Shown here piece after piece: positions 36,620 to 50,622 of a DNA stretch of 64,000 bases. A model generated the notes under the pieces. It saw only the letters and a list, made by a program, of their open reading frames with translations, was not told where the DNA came from and ran no database searches. The stretch is taken from the NCBI RefSeq assembly GCF_000482805.1, contig NZ_AXWT01000016.1:62001-126000 (forward strand), written 5' to 3'. Within the stretch, counting starts at the first letter, position 1; each line of letters begins with the position of its first letter. The translations under genes and the position numbers were made by a program. Source of the DNA: Deinococcus murrayi DSM 11303 (GTDB lineage Bacteria > Deinococcota > Deinococci > Deinococcales > Deinococcaceae).

Positions 36620-37612
36620 ATGACGCGAATCCTGCTCGCTTCCGCCGCCCTGCTGCTCTCCGGAACCTCGCTGGCCCAGGGCCAACTCACCGTGTACACG
36701 GGCCGGGCCAAGACCTTTGTGGAGCCTATCGTGCAGCAGTTTGAGCGCTCGACGGGCATCAAGGTGAATGTCCGCTACGGGACCGATAGCCAACTGGTTG
36801 CCGCCCTGCGCGAGGAGGGAAGCCGCAGCCCCGCCGACGTGTTCTGGGGCAACTCGGTGGGGGCGCTGGGAGAGCTGGCCGAGGACGGCAAGTTCCTGAA
36901 GCTGACCTCCGCGATGGTGCGCGGGGTGGCCCCCGACTACGTGCCCGACGACCGCTCCTGGCTGCCCACCACCGTGCGCTTCCGGGTACTGGCCTACAAC
37001 CCGAACAAAATCAAGCCGGGGGACCTCCCCGACAGCGTCCTCGACCTGCCCAAGATGACCAGCCTCAAGGGGCGCATCGGTTGGACGGTGACCTATCCCT
37101 CCTTCCAGGACTTCCTGGCGGGCATGATTGCCAAGCACGGCGAGGCCACGACCAAGGCTTGGCTGGAGGGCATGAAGGCCCTGCAACCCAAGGACTACAA
37201 GACGAGCAACGTCGGGATGCTCGAAGCGATGCGGGCGGGCGAGATTGACGTGGCGCTGACCAACCACTACTACATCCAACGGGTCAACCGCCTGAACTAC
37301 CCGGTCGAGACCTACTTCTTTAAGAACGGCGACATCGGTAACCTGGGCAACGCCACGGGTGCGGGCATTCTGAAGACGAGCAAGAACCGGGCGGCGGCCA
37401 CCCGCTTCCTTCAGGCACTGACGGGGAAAGACGCGCAGACCTTCTTCCTGAGCGTGAACTTCGAGTACCCGGTGATTGGCAACATCATCCAGCCCACGAC
37501 CATGCTGCCCTACAGCGACGTGACCAAGCGCAGCCCGCGCCTCGACCCTGCCGTGCTGCCCAAGAACATCGAAAAGGCCCAGCGGCTGCTGCGGGAAGCG
37601 GGCCTGCTCTAA
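36620..37612 (+). CDS. Iron(III) ABC transporter substrate-binding protein
   Basis: A 330-residue periplasmic binding protein of the FbpA/FutA type. The signal peptide is MTRILLASAALLLSGTSLAQG. Features are LTVYTGRAKTFVEPIVQQFERSTGIKV, SPADVFWGNSVGALGELA, LTNHYYIQRVNRL (the tyrosine pair that binds ferric iron) and NATGAGILKTSKNRAAATRFLQ. The ATG at 36620 is fixed by a near-consensus leaderless promoter. Permease and ATPase genes follow on the same strand after a hairpin. Confidence 0.94.
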   Translation: MTRILLASAALLLSGTSLAQGQLTVYTGRAKTFVEPIVQQFERSTGIKVNVRYGTDSQLVAALREEGSRSPADVFWGNSVGALGELAEDGKFLKLTSAMVRGVAPDYVPDDRSWLPTTVRFRVLAYNPNKIKPGDLPDSVLDLPKMTSLKGRIGWTVTYPSFQDFLAGMIAKHGEATTKAWLEGMKALQPKDYKTSNVGMLEAMRAGEIDVALTNHYYIQRVNRLNYPVETYFFKNGDIGNLGNATGAGILKTSKNRAAATRFLQALTGKDAQTFFLSVNFEYPVIGNIIQPTTMLPYSDVTKRSPRLDPAVLPKNIEKAQRLLREAGLL

Positions 37613-37625
37613 GGCCGGTGCCAGC

Positions 37626-37644
37626 GGCCAGCTTCCAGCCGCCA
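37626..37644 (+). repeat. Copy of a short dispersed repeat
   Basis: GGCCAGCTTCCAGCCGCCAG lies between the iron-binding-protein gene and its permease gene, next to a hairpin. Confidence 0.6.
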
Positions 37645-37650
37645 GCCCCA

Positions 37651-37694
37651 GAGGGGAGGTCTCGCCCGTTGGGTGGGGCCTCCCCCTCCTCTTT
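37651..37694 (+). terminator. Intercistronic hairpin between binding-protein and permease genes
   Basis: GAGGGGAGG pairs with CCTCCCCCTC (one mismatch or bulge) and is followed by CTCTTTGGG. It may be a partial terminator that lowers permease expression. Confidence 0.5.
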
Positions 37695-37787
37695 GGGCTT
37701 CGGGACGCCCGCCCCCCAATCCTGACCAATCCACTCTGATAACTTTGGCGCGGCGAGTCCCCCGTGGCCGCCGCCCCCTTTTTCCCC

Positions 37788-39344
37788 ATGACCCTGCGCC
37801 GACGTCTGCCCCCCACCCTGGCCCTGCCCGCCCTCCTGACCGCCCTGGGCGTTGTGTTGCCGCTCGCTTATCTGGTGCTGCGGGCTTTTGGCGCGGAGAC
37901 CCAGGAGCTGCGCGACATCGTCTTTCGGATGCGCAACCTCGAACTGCTGCGCAACACGCTGGGGCTGGCGCTGGGCGTGCTCGCCGCGGGCACGGCGGTG
38001 GCCTTGCCGCTCGCGTACCTGGCGGCCCGCACGACCTTTCGCCCGCGCTGGGTGCTTACCCTGCTGGGGGTCCTGCCGCTGGCGATTCCGGGGTATGTGG
38101 GGGCCTACGCGCTCATTGCCGCGAGCGGGCCAGGGGGCACCATTCAGGCGCTGACGGGACTCGCCTGGCCGGGGCCAAGCGGGTTCTGGGGGGCACTGGG
38201 GGTGCTCACCCTCTTTACCTTTCCGTACCTCTTCCTGAACCTGCACGCGGCGCTGCGGACCCAAGACCCCGCGCTGGAGGACGCCGCCCGGCTGCTGGGC
38301 CGCACGCCGGGGCAGACCTTCCGGGAGGTCACGCTGCCGCACCTGCGCCCGGCGTGGCTGTCGGGCGGGCTGCTCGTCACCCTGCACGTGCTGGGCGACT
38401 TCGGGGTGACCAGCCTGATGCGCTACCCCACCTTCAGTGCGGCCATCTACCAGCAGTACACGGCGGCCTACGACCGGGTGTACTCGGCGTGGCTGGCGCT
38501 GATGCTGCTTGCTGTGACCGGGCTGACCCTGTGGCTGGAGGCGCGGCTGATGCGCGGCGTCTTCCTGGCACGGGTATCGCCGGGGGGGGCACGGCAGCCT
38601 CCCCGCGTGCCGCTGCGCGGCTGGGTGCTGCCCGCCTGGGTCTTCGTGGGGCTGCTGGGGGGCGCAGCGCTCGTCGTGCCGCTGGGGACCGTGGCCTATT
38701 GGCTGCGGCTGGAGCAAAATCCCTATGCCCTGGCCGGGCTGTGGGACGCGACCCGCTCGGCGCTGACGGCGGCGGGGGTAGCGGCCCTCACAACCACCGC
38801 GCTCGCCTTTCCGCTCGCCTACATCGGCAATCGCTACGCGGGGCGGGCGGCCAGGGTCACGGAGCGGGTGGCCTACCTGGGCTACGCGACCCCGCCCCTC
38901 GCCTTTGCCCTCGCGCTGATTTTCTTCGTGCTGCGGGCAGCGCCGGGACTGTACCAGACGTTTTCCCTCCTGATTCTGGCCTATACCCTGCACTTCGTCG
39001 CGGAGGCAATCGGTCCCATCCGCACCTCGCTGGCGCGGGCGACCCCCCGGCTGGAGGAGGCGGCGCGGGTCCTGGGGGCGGGGCCGGGGCGGACGCTGTG
39101 GCGGGTCGTCCTGCCGCTGATGCGCCCCGGCCTGCTGGCGAGCGCGGCCTTCGTCTTCCTGAGTGTCCTCAAGGAACTGCCGCTGACCCTGCTGCTGGCC
39201 CCCACCGGCTTTGACACCCTGGCCCGCAACGTCTGGACCTACACCGAGGAGGCGCAGTACGCGGCAGCCGCCCCCTACGCCCTGGTGCTGGCTCTGGGCG
39301 GAGCGCTGCTCACCATCTTGATTCTGAGGAGAGAAAGGCCGTGA
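37788..39344 (+). CDS. Iron(III) ABC transporter permease (FbpB-like, fused double permease)
   Basis: A 518-residue membrane protein consisting of two homologous permease halves with about 12 spans. The EAA loops are LEDAARLLGRTPGQTFREVTLP in the first half and LEEAARVLGAGPGRTLWRVVLP in the second. This tandem arrangement is characteristic of ferric-iron permeases such as FbpB/SfuB. I chose the ATG at 37788; a GTG at 37764 would add eight residues (MAAAPFFP) and cannot be excluded. Its stop overlaps the ATPase start. Confidence 0.94.
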   Translation: MTLRRRLPPTLALPALLTALGVVLPLAYLVLRAFGAETQELRDIVFRMRNLELLRNTLGLALGVLAAGTAVALPLAYLAARTTFRPRWVLTLLGVLPLAIPGYVGAYALIAASGPGGTIQALTGLAWPGPSGFWGALGVLTLFTFPYLFLNLHAALRTQDPALEDAARLLGRTPGQTFREVTLPHLRPAWLSGGLLVTLHVLGDFGVTSLMRYPTFSAAIYQQYTAAYDRVYSAWLALMLLAVTGLTLWLEARLMRGVFLARVSPGGARQPPRVPLRGWVLPAWVFVGLLGGAALVVPLGTVAYWLRLEQNPYALAGLWDATRSALTAAGVAALTTTALAFPLAYIGNRYAGRAARVTERVAYLGYATPPLAFALALIFFVLRAAPGLYQTFSLLILAYTLHFVAEAIGPIRTSLARATPRLEEAARVLGAGPGRTLWRVVLPLMRPGLLASAAFVFLSVLKELPLTLLLAPTGFDTLARNVWTYTEEAQYAAAAPYALVLALGGALLTILILRRERP

Positions 39345-40432
39345 CCCACCTTCCTGCTGGCCCCCTGACCCGCGCCGGGACGCCCCCGGCGGCCCTCGCC
39401 GACCCTCCTGCCCCGCTGCTGGAGATTGTGGGCCTCACCAAGAGCTACGCGCCGGGGCTGCCGCCCGTGCTGGAGGCCCTGGACCTGCGGGTCGCTCCCG
39501 GCGAGCTGGTCACCCTGCTGGGGCCGTCGGGCTGCGGCAAGACGACCACCCTGCGGCTCATCGCGGGCCTGGAGACGCCGGACCGCGGCAGCATCCGCAT
39601 CGCGGGGCGCGAGATGACCGCCCCACCCGTGCCTCCAGAGCGCCGGGGCGTCGGGTTGGTCTTTCAGGATTACGCCCTCTTTCCGCACCTTACCGTGCTG
39701 GGCAATGTGCTCTTCGGCCTCTCTGGGCTGCCCCGCGCCGAGCGGCTCACCCGCGCCCGCGAGACGCTCGCGCTCGTCGGCCTGACTGTCTTTGAGGGCC
39801 GCTACCCCCACCAGCTTTCGGGCGGACAGCAGCAGCGGGTAGCGCTCGCCCGCGCCCTGGCCCCCCGGCCCCAGCTTCTGCTGCTCGACGAGCCGTTTTC
39901 GAACCTCGACGCGGGGCTGCGCCACTCCACCCGCCAGGAGGTCCGTGCCATCCTGCGCGAGAGCGGCACCACCGCCCTCCTCGTCACCCACGACCAGGAA
40001 GAAGCGCTCGCCTTTTCGGACCGCCTCGTCGTCATGCGGGCGGGCCGGGCCGAGCAGCTCGGCCCCCCGCACGAGGTCTACGCCCACCCGCGCACCGCCT
40101 TTGTCGCCAACTTTCTGGGCCGCAGCAACCTGTTGTCAGGCACCGCGAGCGGCCACGTGGCCCGCACCGCCCTGGGTGACTTGCCGCTGGAGGAACCCGC
40201 GCAGGGGGCGGTGCTCGTGAGCGTGCGCCCGGAGCACCTGGCCTTTGCCCGGCCCGGCGAGGACGGCACCCCGGTCACCATCGCCGCCCGCGAGTACAAG
40301 GGCCACGACGTGACCTACGTCGTGCGGCTAGGCGGCCAGGAACTGCTCGTCCACACGGCAGGCCAGGAGGTCTGGTCCGAAGGTCAAGAGGTCCGCGTGC
40401 GGGTGACCTGCCCAGCGCGGGCGGTGCAGTAG
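39341..40432 (+). CDS. Iron(III) ABC transporter ATP-binding protein
   Basis: A 363-residue ATPase. Walker A is GPSGCGKTT, the Q loop [12 protein letters not shown], the ABC signature [15 protein letters not shown], Walker [13 protein letters not shown] and the switch His [15 protein letters not shown]-like domain ([13 protein letters not shown]...) follows, as in FbpC. The N terminus is about 25 residues longer than usual and Pro-rich. The start is GTG overlapping the permease stop (GTGA). With the binding protein and permease it makes a complete ferric importer. Confidence 0.95.
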   Translation: MTHLPAGPLTRAGTPPAALADPPAPLLEIVGLTKSYAPGLPPVLEALDLRVAPGELVTLLGPSGCGKTTTLRLIAGLETPDRGSIRIAGREMTAPPVPPERRGVGLVFQDYALFPHLTVLGNVLFGLSGLPRAERLTRARETLALVGLTVFEGRYPHQLSGGQQQRVALARALAPRPQLLLLDEPFSNLDAGLRHSTRQEVRAILRESGTTALLVTHDQEEALAFSDRLVVMRAGRAEQLGPPHEVYAHPRTAFVANFLGRSNLLSGTASGHVARTALGDLPLEEPAQGAVLVSVRPEHLAFARPGEDGTPVTIAAREYKGHDVTYVVRLGGQELLVHTAGQEVWSEGQEVRVRVTCPARAVQ

Positions 40433-40483
40433 CTCGGCGCAGGGCCGCAGTGTAGGCCCTCCTACAGCGCCTTCGGCCATTTT

Positions 40484-40497
40484 TGAGTGCATACTCA
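40484..40497. promoter_or_regulatory. Operator-like palindrome TGAGT-N4-ACTCA over the tetR promoter
   Basis: TGAGTGCATACTCA has perfect 5-bp arms. Its right half contains most of CATACT (40490-40495), the -10 box seven bases before the TetR-family start codon at 40503. This is the expected place for an autoregulatory site. Confidence 0.65.
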
Positions 40498-40502
40498 GGT
40501 AT

Positions 40503-41126
40503 ATGCCCCGGCCTCGCAGCGTCTCGGACGAGCAGCTTGTCGCGGCGGCCCGCGCCGCCTTTTTGGAACGCGGGGTGGGCGTGACCACCGCCGAGATTGC
40601 GCGGCGGGCGGGCGTCTCGGAGGGCACCCTCTTTGCCCGGTATCCCACCAAAGCGGACCTCTTCGAGGCGGCGGTGGGGCTGCGGGAAGGAACGCCCTGG
40701 CGCGACGACCTGCCGGGGCGGGTGGGCATGGGCGAGGTGCGCGGGCACCTGGAGGAGGTGGCCCGGCGCTTCCTGGAGGACGCGGCGCGAGTGCTGCCCC
40801 GCCTCACGCTGATGCTTTCGCAGGGACACGCTCCGGCGCATAACCCCCTGCTGCGCCGCATCGGGGACCCCCTGCGCCGAGACCAGGACGCGTTGGCGGC
40901 GTACCTGCGGGCCGAGATGGCGCTGGGCCGGGTGCGCCCCCAAGACCCGCAGGTGGTCGCCTTCGCCCTGCTGGGAGCGCTTACCCAGCACGTTCACCGC
41001 GAACTGCTCGCCGGGGCATGGGAGGAGGATGCGCCCCTTGGCCCAGCTCCTCCCCCCTCCCCAGCAGACCCTGGCCGGTTTGTCGCGGCCTTGCTCGACC
41101 TGTTGTGGCCTGGCCTCGCCCCCTAG
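40503..41126 (+). CDS. TetR-family transcriptional regulator
   Basis: A 207-residue repressor. The N-terminal helix-turn-helix is [43 protein letters not shown], typical of TetR. The remaining part is alpha-helical and would bind an effector. It precedes an efflux adaptor and an RND pump on the same strand and has an operator-like palindrome over its own -10 box, so it very likely represses the efflux locus and itself. The inducer is unknown. Confidence 0.94.
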   Translation: MPRPRSVSDEQLVAAARAAFLERGVGVTTAEIARRAGVSEGTLFARYPTKADLFEAAVGLREGTPWRDDLPGRVGMGEVRGHLEEVARRFLEDAARVLPRLTLMLSQGHAPAHNPLLRRIGDPLRRDQDALAAYLRAEMALGRVRPQDPQVVAFALLGALTQHVHRELLAGAWEEDAPLGPAPPPSPADPGRFVAALLDLLWPGLAP

Positions 41127-41155
41127 CCCCCTCGTCCCTTGTGGAGGTTGTTTCT

Positions 41156-41209
41156 ATGTCCCATCCCCAGCCCGCTCTCCTCGCCCCGTATGGCCGGGGG
41201 TTCGCGTGA
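41156..41209 (+). CDS. Possible 17-residue leader peptide overlapping the efflux adaptor gene
   Basis: ATG at 41156 is preceded by GGAGG at ideal spacing and begins the frame [17 protein letters not shown], whose TGA overlaps the GTG start of the adaptor (GTGA). The adaptor's GTG has no good ribosome site of its own, so translation of this short frame probably brings ribosomes to it. It may be purely a coupling device. Confidence 0.5.
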   Translation: MSHPQPALLAPYGRGFA

Positions 41210-42438
41210 CCCGCCCCCGCTGGCCGCTTTTTCCGCTGACCGTGTGCCTCGCGCTGACGGCCTGCTCGCCGGGGGGAGGAGAGGGGGCTACCCGGCTCTC
41301 GACCCCGCCCCCCAAGACAACCGCGCTCGCGGTGCGGACGGTGCGGGCACAGGAGGGGGAGCTGACGGTGGTTCGCACGGTGGCCGCCACCCTGGAAGCG
41401 GGCCGCGACAGCAACGTGGCGGCGCAGGCGGGCGGCACGGTGACCCGCGTGCTCGTCGCGGAGGGCGAGCGGGTGACGACCGGGCAGCCCGTCGTGCAGC
41501 TCGACGATACTGGGGCGCGGCAGGCGCTGACCTCGGCGCGGCTGGCCCTCCAGCAGGCCGAACTCAGCCTGCGGCAAGCGCGGGAGGCGGTGCAGGCCGC
41601 TCGCCCCGCGCTGGAAGCGGGGGTTCGCGCCGCTGAGCTGGGGCTGCGCCGCGCCCGCGAGGAAGCGCGGAACGCCCAGAAGCGGTATGACGACGGCCAG
41701 CTTCCTGAGGCGGCCCTCCTCGCGGCCCAGGCGGGAGAGGCGCAGGCCGAAAGTGCCCTCGCGCAGGCCCGCAACGCCCTCGCGCAAAACGGGCGAGCGG
41801 GGGCGGGCAGCCCCGAAGCCCTCGAACTCAGCGTGCAAAGCGCCCGCGCCGGGGTCACCCAGGCCGAAACCGCGCTGGAGCGCACGGTCGTCCGCGCTCC
41901 CTTCGCGGGGGTGGTCGTGTCGGTCGGGACCGAGGTCGGCGAGGCGGTGGGACAGGGCAGCCCCGTCTTCCGGCTGGTAGAAACGGGTGAGGTCCGCGCC
42001 CGCTTCAACGTGACCCCGGCGGACGCGGCGGCCCTTGCGCCCGGCACCCGGCTCAACCTCGATGCGGGCGGACAGACCTACGTGGCCGCCGTGCAGCGGC
42101 TGAGCGGGGTGGCGGGTGCCGACCGCCTGGTGCCCGTGACGGCGCGGGTGGAAGGCGGGGCTGCCCTGCCGGTGGGGGGCGCGGCCCAGGTGCGCTACCG
42201 AGCGGCGGTGGGCGGCGGCGTCCTCGTGCCGTCGGCGGCCCTCAGCGTAGAGGGGGGCGAGAGCGCCGTGTACGTGGTCGGGGACGGTGTGGCCCGGCGC
42301 GTGCCCGTGCGGGTGGAGGCCGAGGCGCGGGGGCAGGTCGCCGTGCGCGGGCTGGACGCCGGAGCCAGGGTGGTGACCCCCGTGCCGGGCGGCCTCCAGG
42401 ACGGAGCGCGGGTGCGGGTCGCCGGAGGAGGGTCATGA
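41206..42438 (+). CDS. RND efflux periplasmic adaptor, lipoprotein
   Basis: A 410-residue membrane-fusion protein. The signal sequence ends in a lipobox ([10 protein letters not shown]), which supports the GTG at 41206. Then come the first beta-barrel/lipoyl strands ([31 protein letters not shown]), a long alpha-hairpin with many Ala, Glu and Arg (about 105-235) and the second lipoyl half ([22 protein letters not shown]). It links the RND pump to an outer-membrane channel; no TolC-like gene is adjacent. Confidence 0.94.
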   Translation: MTRPRWPLFPLTVCLALTACSPGGGEGATRLSTPPPKTTALAVRTVRAQEGELTVVRTVAATLEAGRDSNVAAQAGGTVTRVLVAEGERVTTGQPVVQLDDTGARQALTSARLALQQAELSLRQAREAVQAARPALEAGVRAAELGLRRAREEARNAQKRYDDGQLPEAALLAAQAGEAQAESALAQARNALAQNGRAGAGSPEALELSVQSARAGVTQAETALERTVVRAPFAGVVVSVGTEVGEAVGQGSPVFRLVETGEVRARFNVTPADAAALAPGTRLNLDAGGQTYVAAVQRLSGVAGADRLVPVTARVEGGAALPVGGAAQVRYRAAVGGGVLVPSAALSVEGGESAVYVVGDGVARRVPVRVEAEARGQVAVRGLDAGARVVTPVPGGLQDGARVRVAGGGS

Positions 42439-42499
42439 GGCGAGCTGACGGCGTCCGCTCCTGTCTCTCCCGGCCTGACTTCCCCCTTCCGGAGTGTCC

Positions 42500-45919
<3,420 letters not shown>

Positions 45920-46063
45920 GCGCGGGGCAGGGGAGGGCCAGAGGGACGCGGGCTACCCGCGCCCGCCGGCCCTTTTCCTATGGCTTGGTCAAGACCCCCT
46001 CACCGGCAGGTCCCTACAATGCCCCCTGAAGCCCGGCACAAGCCAAGGCGAAGGAGGCTGGAG

Positions 46064-46921
<858 letters not shown>

Positions 46922-46922
46922 G

Positions 46923-47630
46923 ATGACGCCCTCCTGCCCCCGGCCCCCCTCCCCCTGGACGGTCGGGGGCGTTCCCGTGGAGCTGCGCCGCAGCCCTCGC
47001 CGCCGTACCCTGGCCCTCCAGGTCCGGCCCGGCGAGGTCGTGCTGCACGCGCCCGCCCGCACGCCGCAGGGGACGCTCACGGCCTTTGTGGAGGCCCGCC
47101 GCGAGTGGGCCGAGCGGCACCTGCGGGCCTTTGCGGCGCGACAGGCCCCGGCGGCGGATTGGCGGGACGGTGCCGCCTATCCCTTCCTGGGCGAGACCCT
47201 CATCCTGCGCGAGGTTCCCGGCCTGACACGGGCGCAGCGGGTGGGTGGCGAGCTGCACCTGCCTCCCGGCCCGGACCTCGCCGCCCCCCTGGAGGAATGG
47301 AGCCGCGAGGCCGCCCTGCCCCTCTTTCGCGTCTGGGTGGAGGAGTATGCGGAGGCGCTGGGGGCCAGGGACCGCCTGGGGCGGGTGGGGCTGAGCGCTG
47401 CCCGCACCCGCTGGGGCAGTTGCACCTCGCGGGGAGACATCCGCCTGCACTGGGCACTGAGCCGCGCTCCCCGCGAGGTGGCCCGCTACGTCGCCCTGCA
47501 CGAGGCCGCGCACCTGCTGGAACTCAACCACTCGCCCCGCTACTGGGCACACGTCTCGCGCCTCATGCCGGACCATGCCCAGTGGCGGCGTTGGCTGCGC
47601 GAGCAGGGGCACACGCTGTTGGGGGTCTAG
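46923..47630 (+). CDS. YgjP-like metal-dependent hydrolase (DUF45/M48-type)
   Basis: A 235-residue protein. The typical YgjP features are RRSPRRRTLALQVRPGEVVLHAP at the start, TRWGSCTSRGDIRLHWAL in the middle and the zinc site YVALHEAAHLLELNHSPRYW near the end. Members are found beside restriction systems or alone and are assumed to be metallopeptidases. It begins one base after the preceding stop, so both genes share an mRNA. Confidence 0.92.
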   Translation: MTPSCPRPPSPWTVGGVPVELRRSPRRRTLALQVRPGEVVLHAPARTPQGTLTAFVEARREWAERHLRAFAARQAPAADWRDGAAYPFLGETLILREVPGLTRAQRVGGELHLPPGPDLAAPLEEWSREAALPLFRVWVEEYAEALGARDRLGRVGLSAARTRWGSCTSRGDIRLHWALSRAPREVARYVALHEAAHLLELNHSPRYWAHVSRLMPDHAQWRRWLREQGHTLLGV

Positions 47631-47640
47631 AAGTCGGGGG

Positions 47641-47680
47641 CCGAGGTGCCGAGAAACGGGGTGTTCCTCTCGGCTCCTCG
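47641..47680. terminator. Strong hairpin between convergent genes
   Basis: GCCGAGA pairs with TCTCGGC, and outside it CGAGG with CCTCG. There is no T-tract, so it is a weak terminator or an mRNA-end stabiliser for the converging genes. Confidence 0.45.
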
Positions 47681-47701
47681 ACCCCTGACCCCTCGCCGCT
47701 T

Positions 47702-47914
<213 letters not shown>

Positions 47915-48052
47915 GGGGCTACCTCCTGATGGGGATGCCGCCAGTGTGCCGCTTCTCCGCTGTGCCGAGGGGCCGAAGGGGATGAAGGCGTCTTTACGCG
48001 CCCCTATTCGGGGGCTAGGTTCTCCCGCGGGCCGCGCCGCAGACTGAACCCC

Positions 48053-50161
48053 ATGAGAGGCCCACAAAGGACCGAAGGCGCGGCCATGATTCTGGTCGTG
48101 CTGCTGACCCTGCTGCTGCTGGCGGGCATCTTGGCGGCCACCCTGCGGCTGGGCCTGGGCAGCCGTCAGAATACGGCGGACCAGGCGGCCACCCTGCGGG
48201 CGCAGTACGCGGCAGAATCGGGGCTGGCGCTGGCGCAGTCGTGGTTGCGGGACGTGCAAACCATGCTAAGCCCTGCTGAAAATGGAGCAACACCCGGTCT
48301 ATTCCTGGCCTCCAACGTGCGTGTCTCTGCTGTGCGTACTTGGATTGACCAACTCTGTGGTACGGGTACTTGGACATCCCTCAATGAAGGCATTAACGGA
48401 GGGCCTGGGTTCTTCGACCCCGATGGAAATGATGGCGCAGGAAGAAACTATCCTACGGCGCAAGCTTGCGTGCCCACCAACTTGAATTCGGACGACAACT
48501 TTACACTATTTGCCAAACTGGTAACCCCTGCAAGTTACAATGCGCTCCCAGCCAGTGAGCAACCTGGTGCCACCGAAGCAGCTCGCAAGGCCTTCTGGCG
48601 TCGAGTCTTGACTCAAGCACAATCAAGAGCGAACGGCGACTTGGGAAGTTCGACAACCACGAGCTTAAGCTTGACGCGTATCTTACGTTTGGGTCCAGAT
48701 CATCATCGCGTCTTTGTCAGAGTTGCCTCTCTGACAGCTAGTGCCGATGCGAATGCTAACAGCCGCCGCATCATAACTGCCCAAGGCGCTCGAGACGGGG
48801 AATGGTGGTTTGATGTGCTTCAGCCTAGCCTGCTCGATGCGGTGGTTCAGACTGATTATCATACAATGGTATCAGGAGGCCCCGTGAACTTTACAACCAC
48901 GACGAGTTTTCAGGGACAAATTAAGACAAATGATATTTTTACCTTTACTTCACAGAGTGGATATAATAGCCCAAGATTTTCGGGGAAGATCTCTAGTGCG
49001 GGCTGCACATCGCGTACTCAGACGGCAGAGGAAGAGAGCTGCGTGCGTCGACCTGGGGTTAGAGTCAACGGCAGCGTGTTCCGATATCCTTTGGACAGCA
49101 CCCTGACTGATGAACAAAAAAGCGACGGCATTCGTAGCTATATTAGTAACAATCGCGTCAATGTAAACTATAGTGGCGTCACGCCAAACTACGCTAGTCA
49201 ATACCAGCCTTTTCCTCGTGCTGCGCTTATACAAGAAAATGCGGCCAATGGGCTAGATGCTGATGGCAACCCTCTGAGTGATAATAGCCGCGGACTGATA
49301 TTGGGAAATGGAGTTATTGGAATTCAGATGTTTGTGGGTGACGGTGACATGAACCCACCTAACTCTTACGATTCTGCTCAAAGGCGCTGGGTGGAAGCTA
49401 CCCCTTCTTATCAATACCTACGACCCATCGTTTCTCAAAACTGCGTAGAGCAGCTTGGTGGTACATGTACTTACACATATAGCAACACCATTTATCGTGT
49501 GGATGACCGTAAGAGAATATACAGCAAGACGGGAAATGGTAGCTGGATACTCTTGCCCAATCCCTTTAACGGGGTGATTTTTAAGGCCGCAGGTAGCGAG
49601 CCACTGACCCTGGTTGGCCCCGACCCAGGTCGTCTCTCTACGGGTACACAAGAAGCTCGGGTGCGGCCTGCAGTGGCTTCCTTCTCTGGTATTACAGTTG
49701 CAACACCTCGCCAAATTGACATCCGCAGCGATCTTGCCCTCTCGCAGTCGCCTTGCCGTTATGACGAGTATGATTCTGTATCACTCAATCCGCCCTGTAA
49801 GGAGCGGGAAAATGTACTGGGATTGTTCAGTAGCGCGGGCAAGATAGTAGTTCGTCGCCAAGTCCCCAATAACGCAGTGATTCATGCTGCCCTTATGGCG
49901 AGTCAGCAGGAATTTATGGTGGAGGGTCATGATTCGGGTGCATATCGCGGTGAGATGCTGTTTACCGGCTCTATGGTAGAGCGCTATTATGGAGCTAGCG
50001 GGACGACAAGTGGTACGGGATATGGCCGTGACTACTCACACGACAAGCGATTTTTAGATGGTTTAACGCCGCCTTTCTATCCAACCTCGCCGAAATGGAG
50101 TTTTGAAGATGCAGGAACCAAGCGCGACCTGACGCGTGTGCTCTGGAAGCAGGGGTCGTAA
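48053..50161 (+). CDS. PilX-like pilus-associated protein with low-GC body
   Basis: A 702-residue protein. Its first 65 residues (AAMILVVLLTLLLLAGILAATLRLGLGS, then AATLRAQYAAESGLALAQSWL) are the hydrophobic helix and AESG segment typical of PilX/DUF4900 proteins encoded before minor pilins. The large remainder is rich in Ser, Asn, Thr and Tyr with about ten Cys and looks like a beta-rich adhesin. From about base 48250 to 50110 codon use is much poorer in GC than in the first 190 bases and in the next genes, so the body was probably exchanged by recombination. CAGACT lies seven bases before the ATG. The stop overlaps the next ATG (TAATG). Confidence 0.82.
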   Translation: MRGPQRTEGAAMILVVLLTLLLLAGILAATLRLGLGSRQNTADQAATLRAQYAAESGLALAQSWLRDVQTMLSPAENGATPGLFLASNVRVSAVRTWIDQLCGTGTWTSLNEGINGGPGFFDPDGNDGAGRNYPTAQACVPTNLNSDDNFTLFAKLVTPASYNALPASEQPGATEAARKAFWRRVLTQAQSRANGDLGSSTTTSLSLTRILRLGPDHHRVFVRVASLTASADANANSRRIITAQGARDGEWWFDVLQPSLLDAVVQTDYHTMVSGGPVNFTTTTSFQGQIKTNDIFTFTSQSGYNSPRFSGKISSAGCTSRTQTAEEESCVRRPGVRVNGSVFRYPLDSTLTDEQKSDGIRSYISNNRVNVNYSGVTPNYASQYQPFPRAALIQENAANGLDADGNPLSDNSRGLILGNGVIGIQMFVGDGDMNPPNSYDSAQRRWVEATPSYQYLRPIVSQNCVEQLGGTCTYTYSNTIYRVDDRKRIYSKTGNGSWILLPNPFNGVIFKAAGSEPLTLVGPDPGRLSTGTQEARVRPAVASFSGITVATPRQIDIRSDLALSQSPCRYDEYDSVSLNPPCKERENVLGLFSSAGKIVVRRQVPNNAVIHAALMASQQEFMVEGHDSGAYRGEMLFTGSMVERYYGASGTTSGTGYGRDYSHDKRFLDGLTPPFYPTSPKWSFEDAGTKRDLTRVLWKQGS

Positions 50162-50622
50162 TGCGCCCTTCCGGTTTCACCCTGATTGAGTTCCTGATAG
50201 CCATCGCCATCCTGGGCATCCTGGTGGGGCTGGTGGGCTTCGGGACGGTCCGCAGCGCCCGCGCAGCAGAACTGCGGGAGGCAGCCACCCAGGTGGCGAC
50301 CGACTTGCGCCGCGCCCGCTCACAGGCCCAGCGTGGCAGCACGAACGTTACCGTCTCCTGGGACGCGGGCAACTCGGTGCGGTACCAGGTGAGTGGGAGC
50401 GAGCGGCGCTTGCCCGGCACGGTCACGCTGAACTGCACCTCCAACTGCTCCGGCTCCGGCACGTCGGGCAACCTCGTGACCTATACCGCCCCCTACGGCG
50501 AACTCGCGGGGGCAACCGGCAAGGTGCTGCGCCTTGCCAGCTCCTTTCCTGGCCTCACCCCGCTGGAAGTGCGCGTGGTGGGCGTGACGGGCAAAGTCAT
50601 CGTGACGCGAGGGACCCCATGA
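50161..50622 (+). CDS. Minor pseudopilin (GspH/FimT-like)
   Basis: A 153-residue type IV pilin-like protein. The prepilin peptidase site is GFTLIEFLIAIAILGILVGLVG, with unusual Phe instead of a small residue after the Glu. The next part (ATQVATDLRRARSQAQRGSTNVTVSWD) is the GspH/FimT pattern. Two Cys (LNCTSNCSGSG) are close together. The ATG shares one base with the preceding stop, so the cluster is co-translated. Confidence 0.92.
   Translation: MRPSGFTLIEFLIAIAILGILVGLVGFGTVRSARAAELREAATQVATDLRRARSQAQRGSTNVTVSWDAGNSVRYQVSGSERRLPGTVTLNCTSNCSGSGTSGNLVTYTAPYGELAGATGKVLRLASSFPGLTPLEVRVVGVTGKVIVTRGTP

Noticed and set aside
47915..48259. N-terminal extension of the proline-rich protein up to 48259
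   Set aside because: It would overlap the pilus gene antisense, and the GTG at 47914 has an excellent ribosome site.
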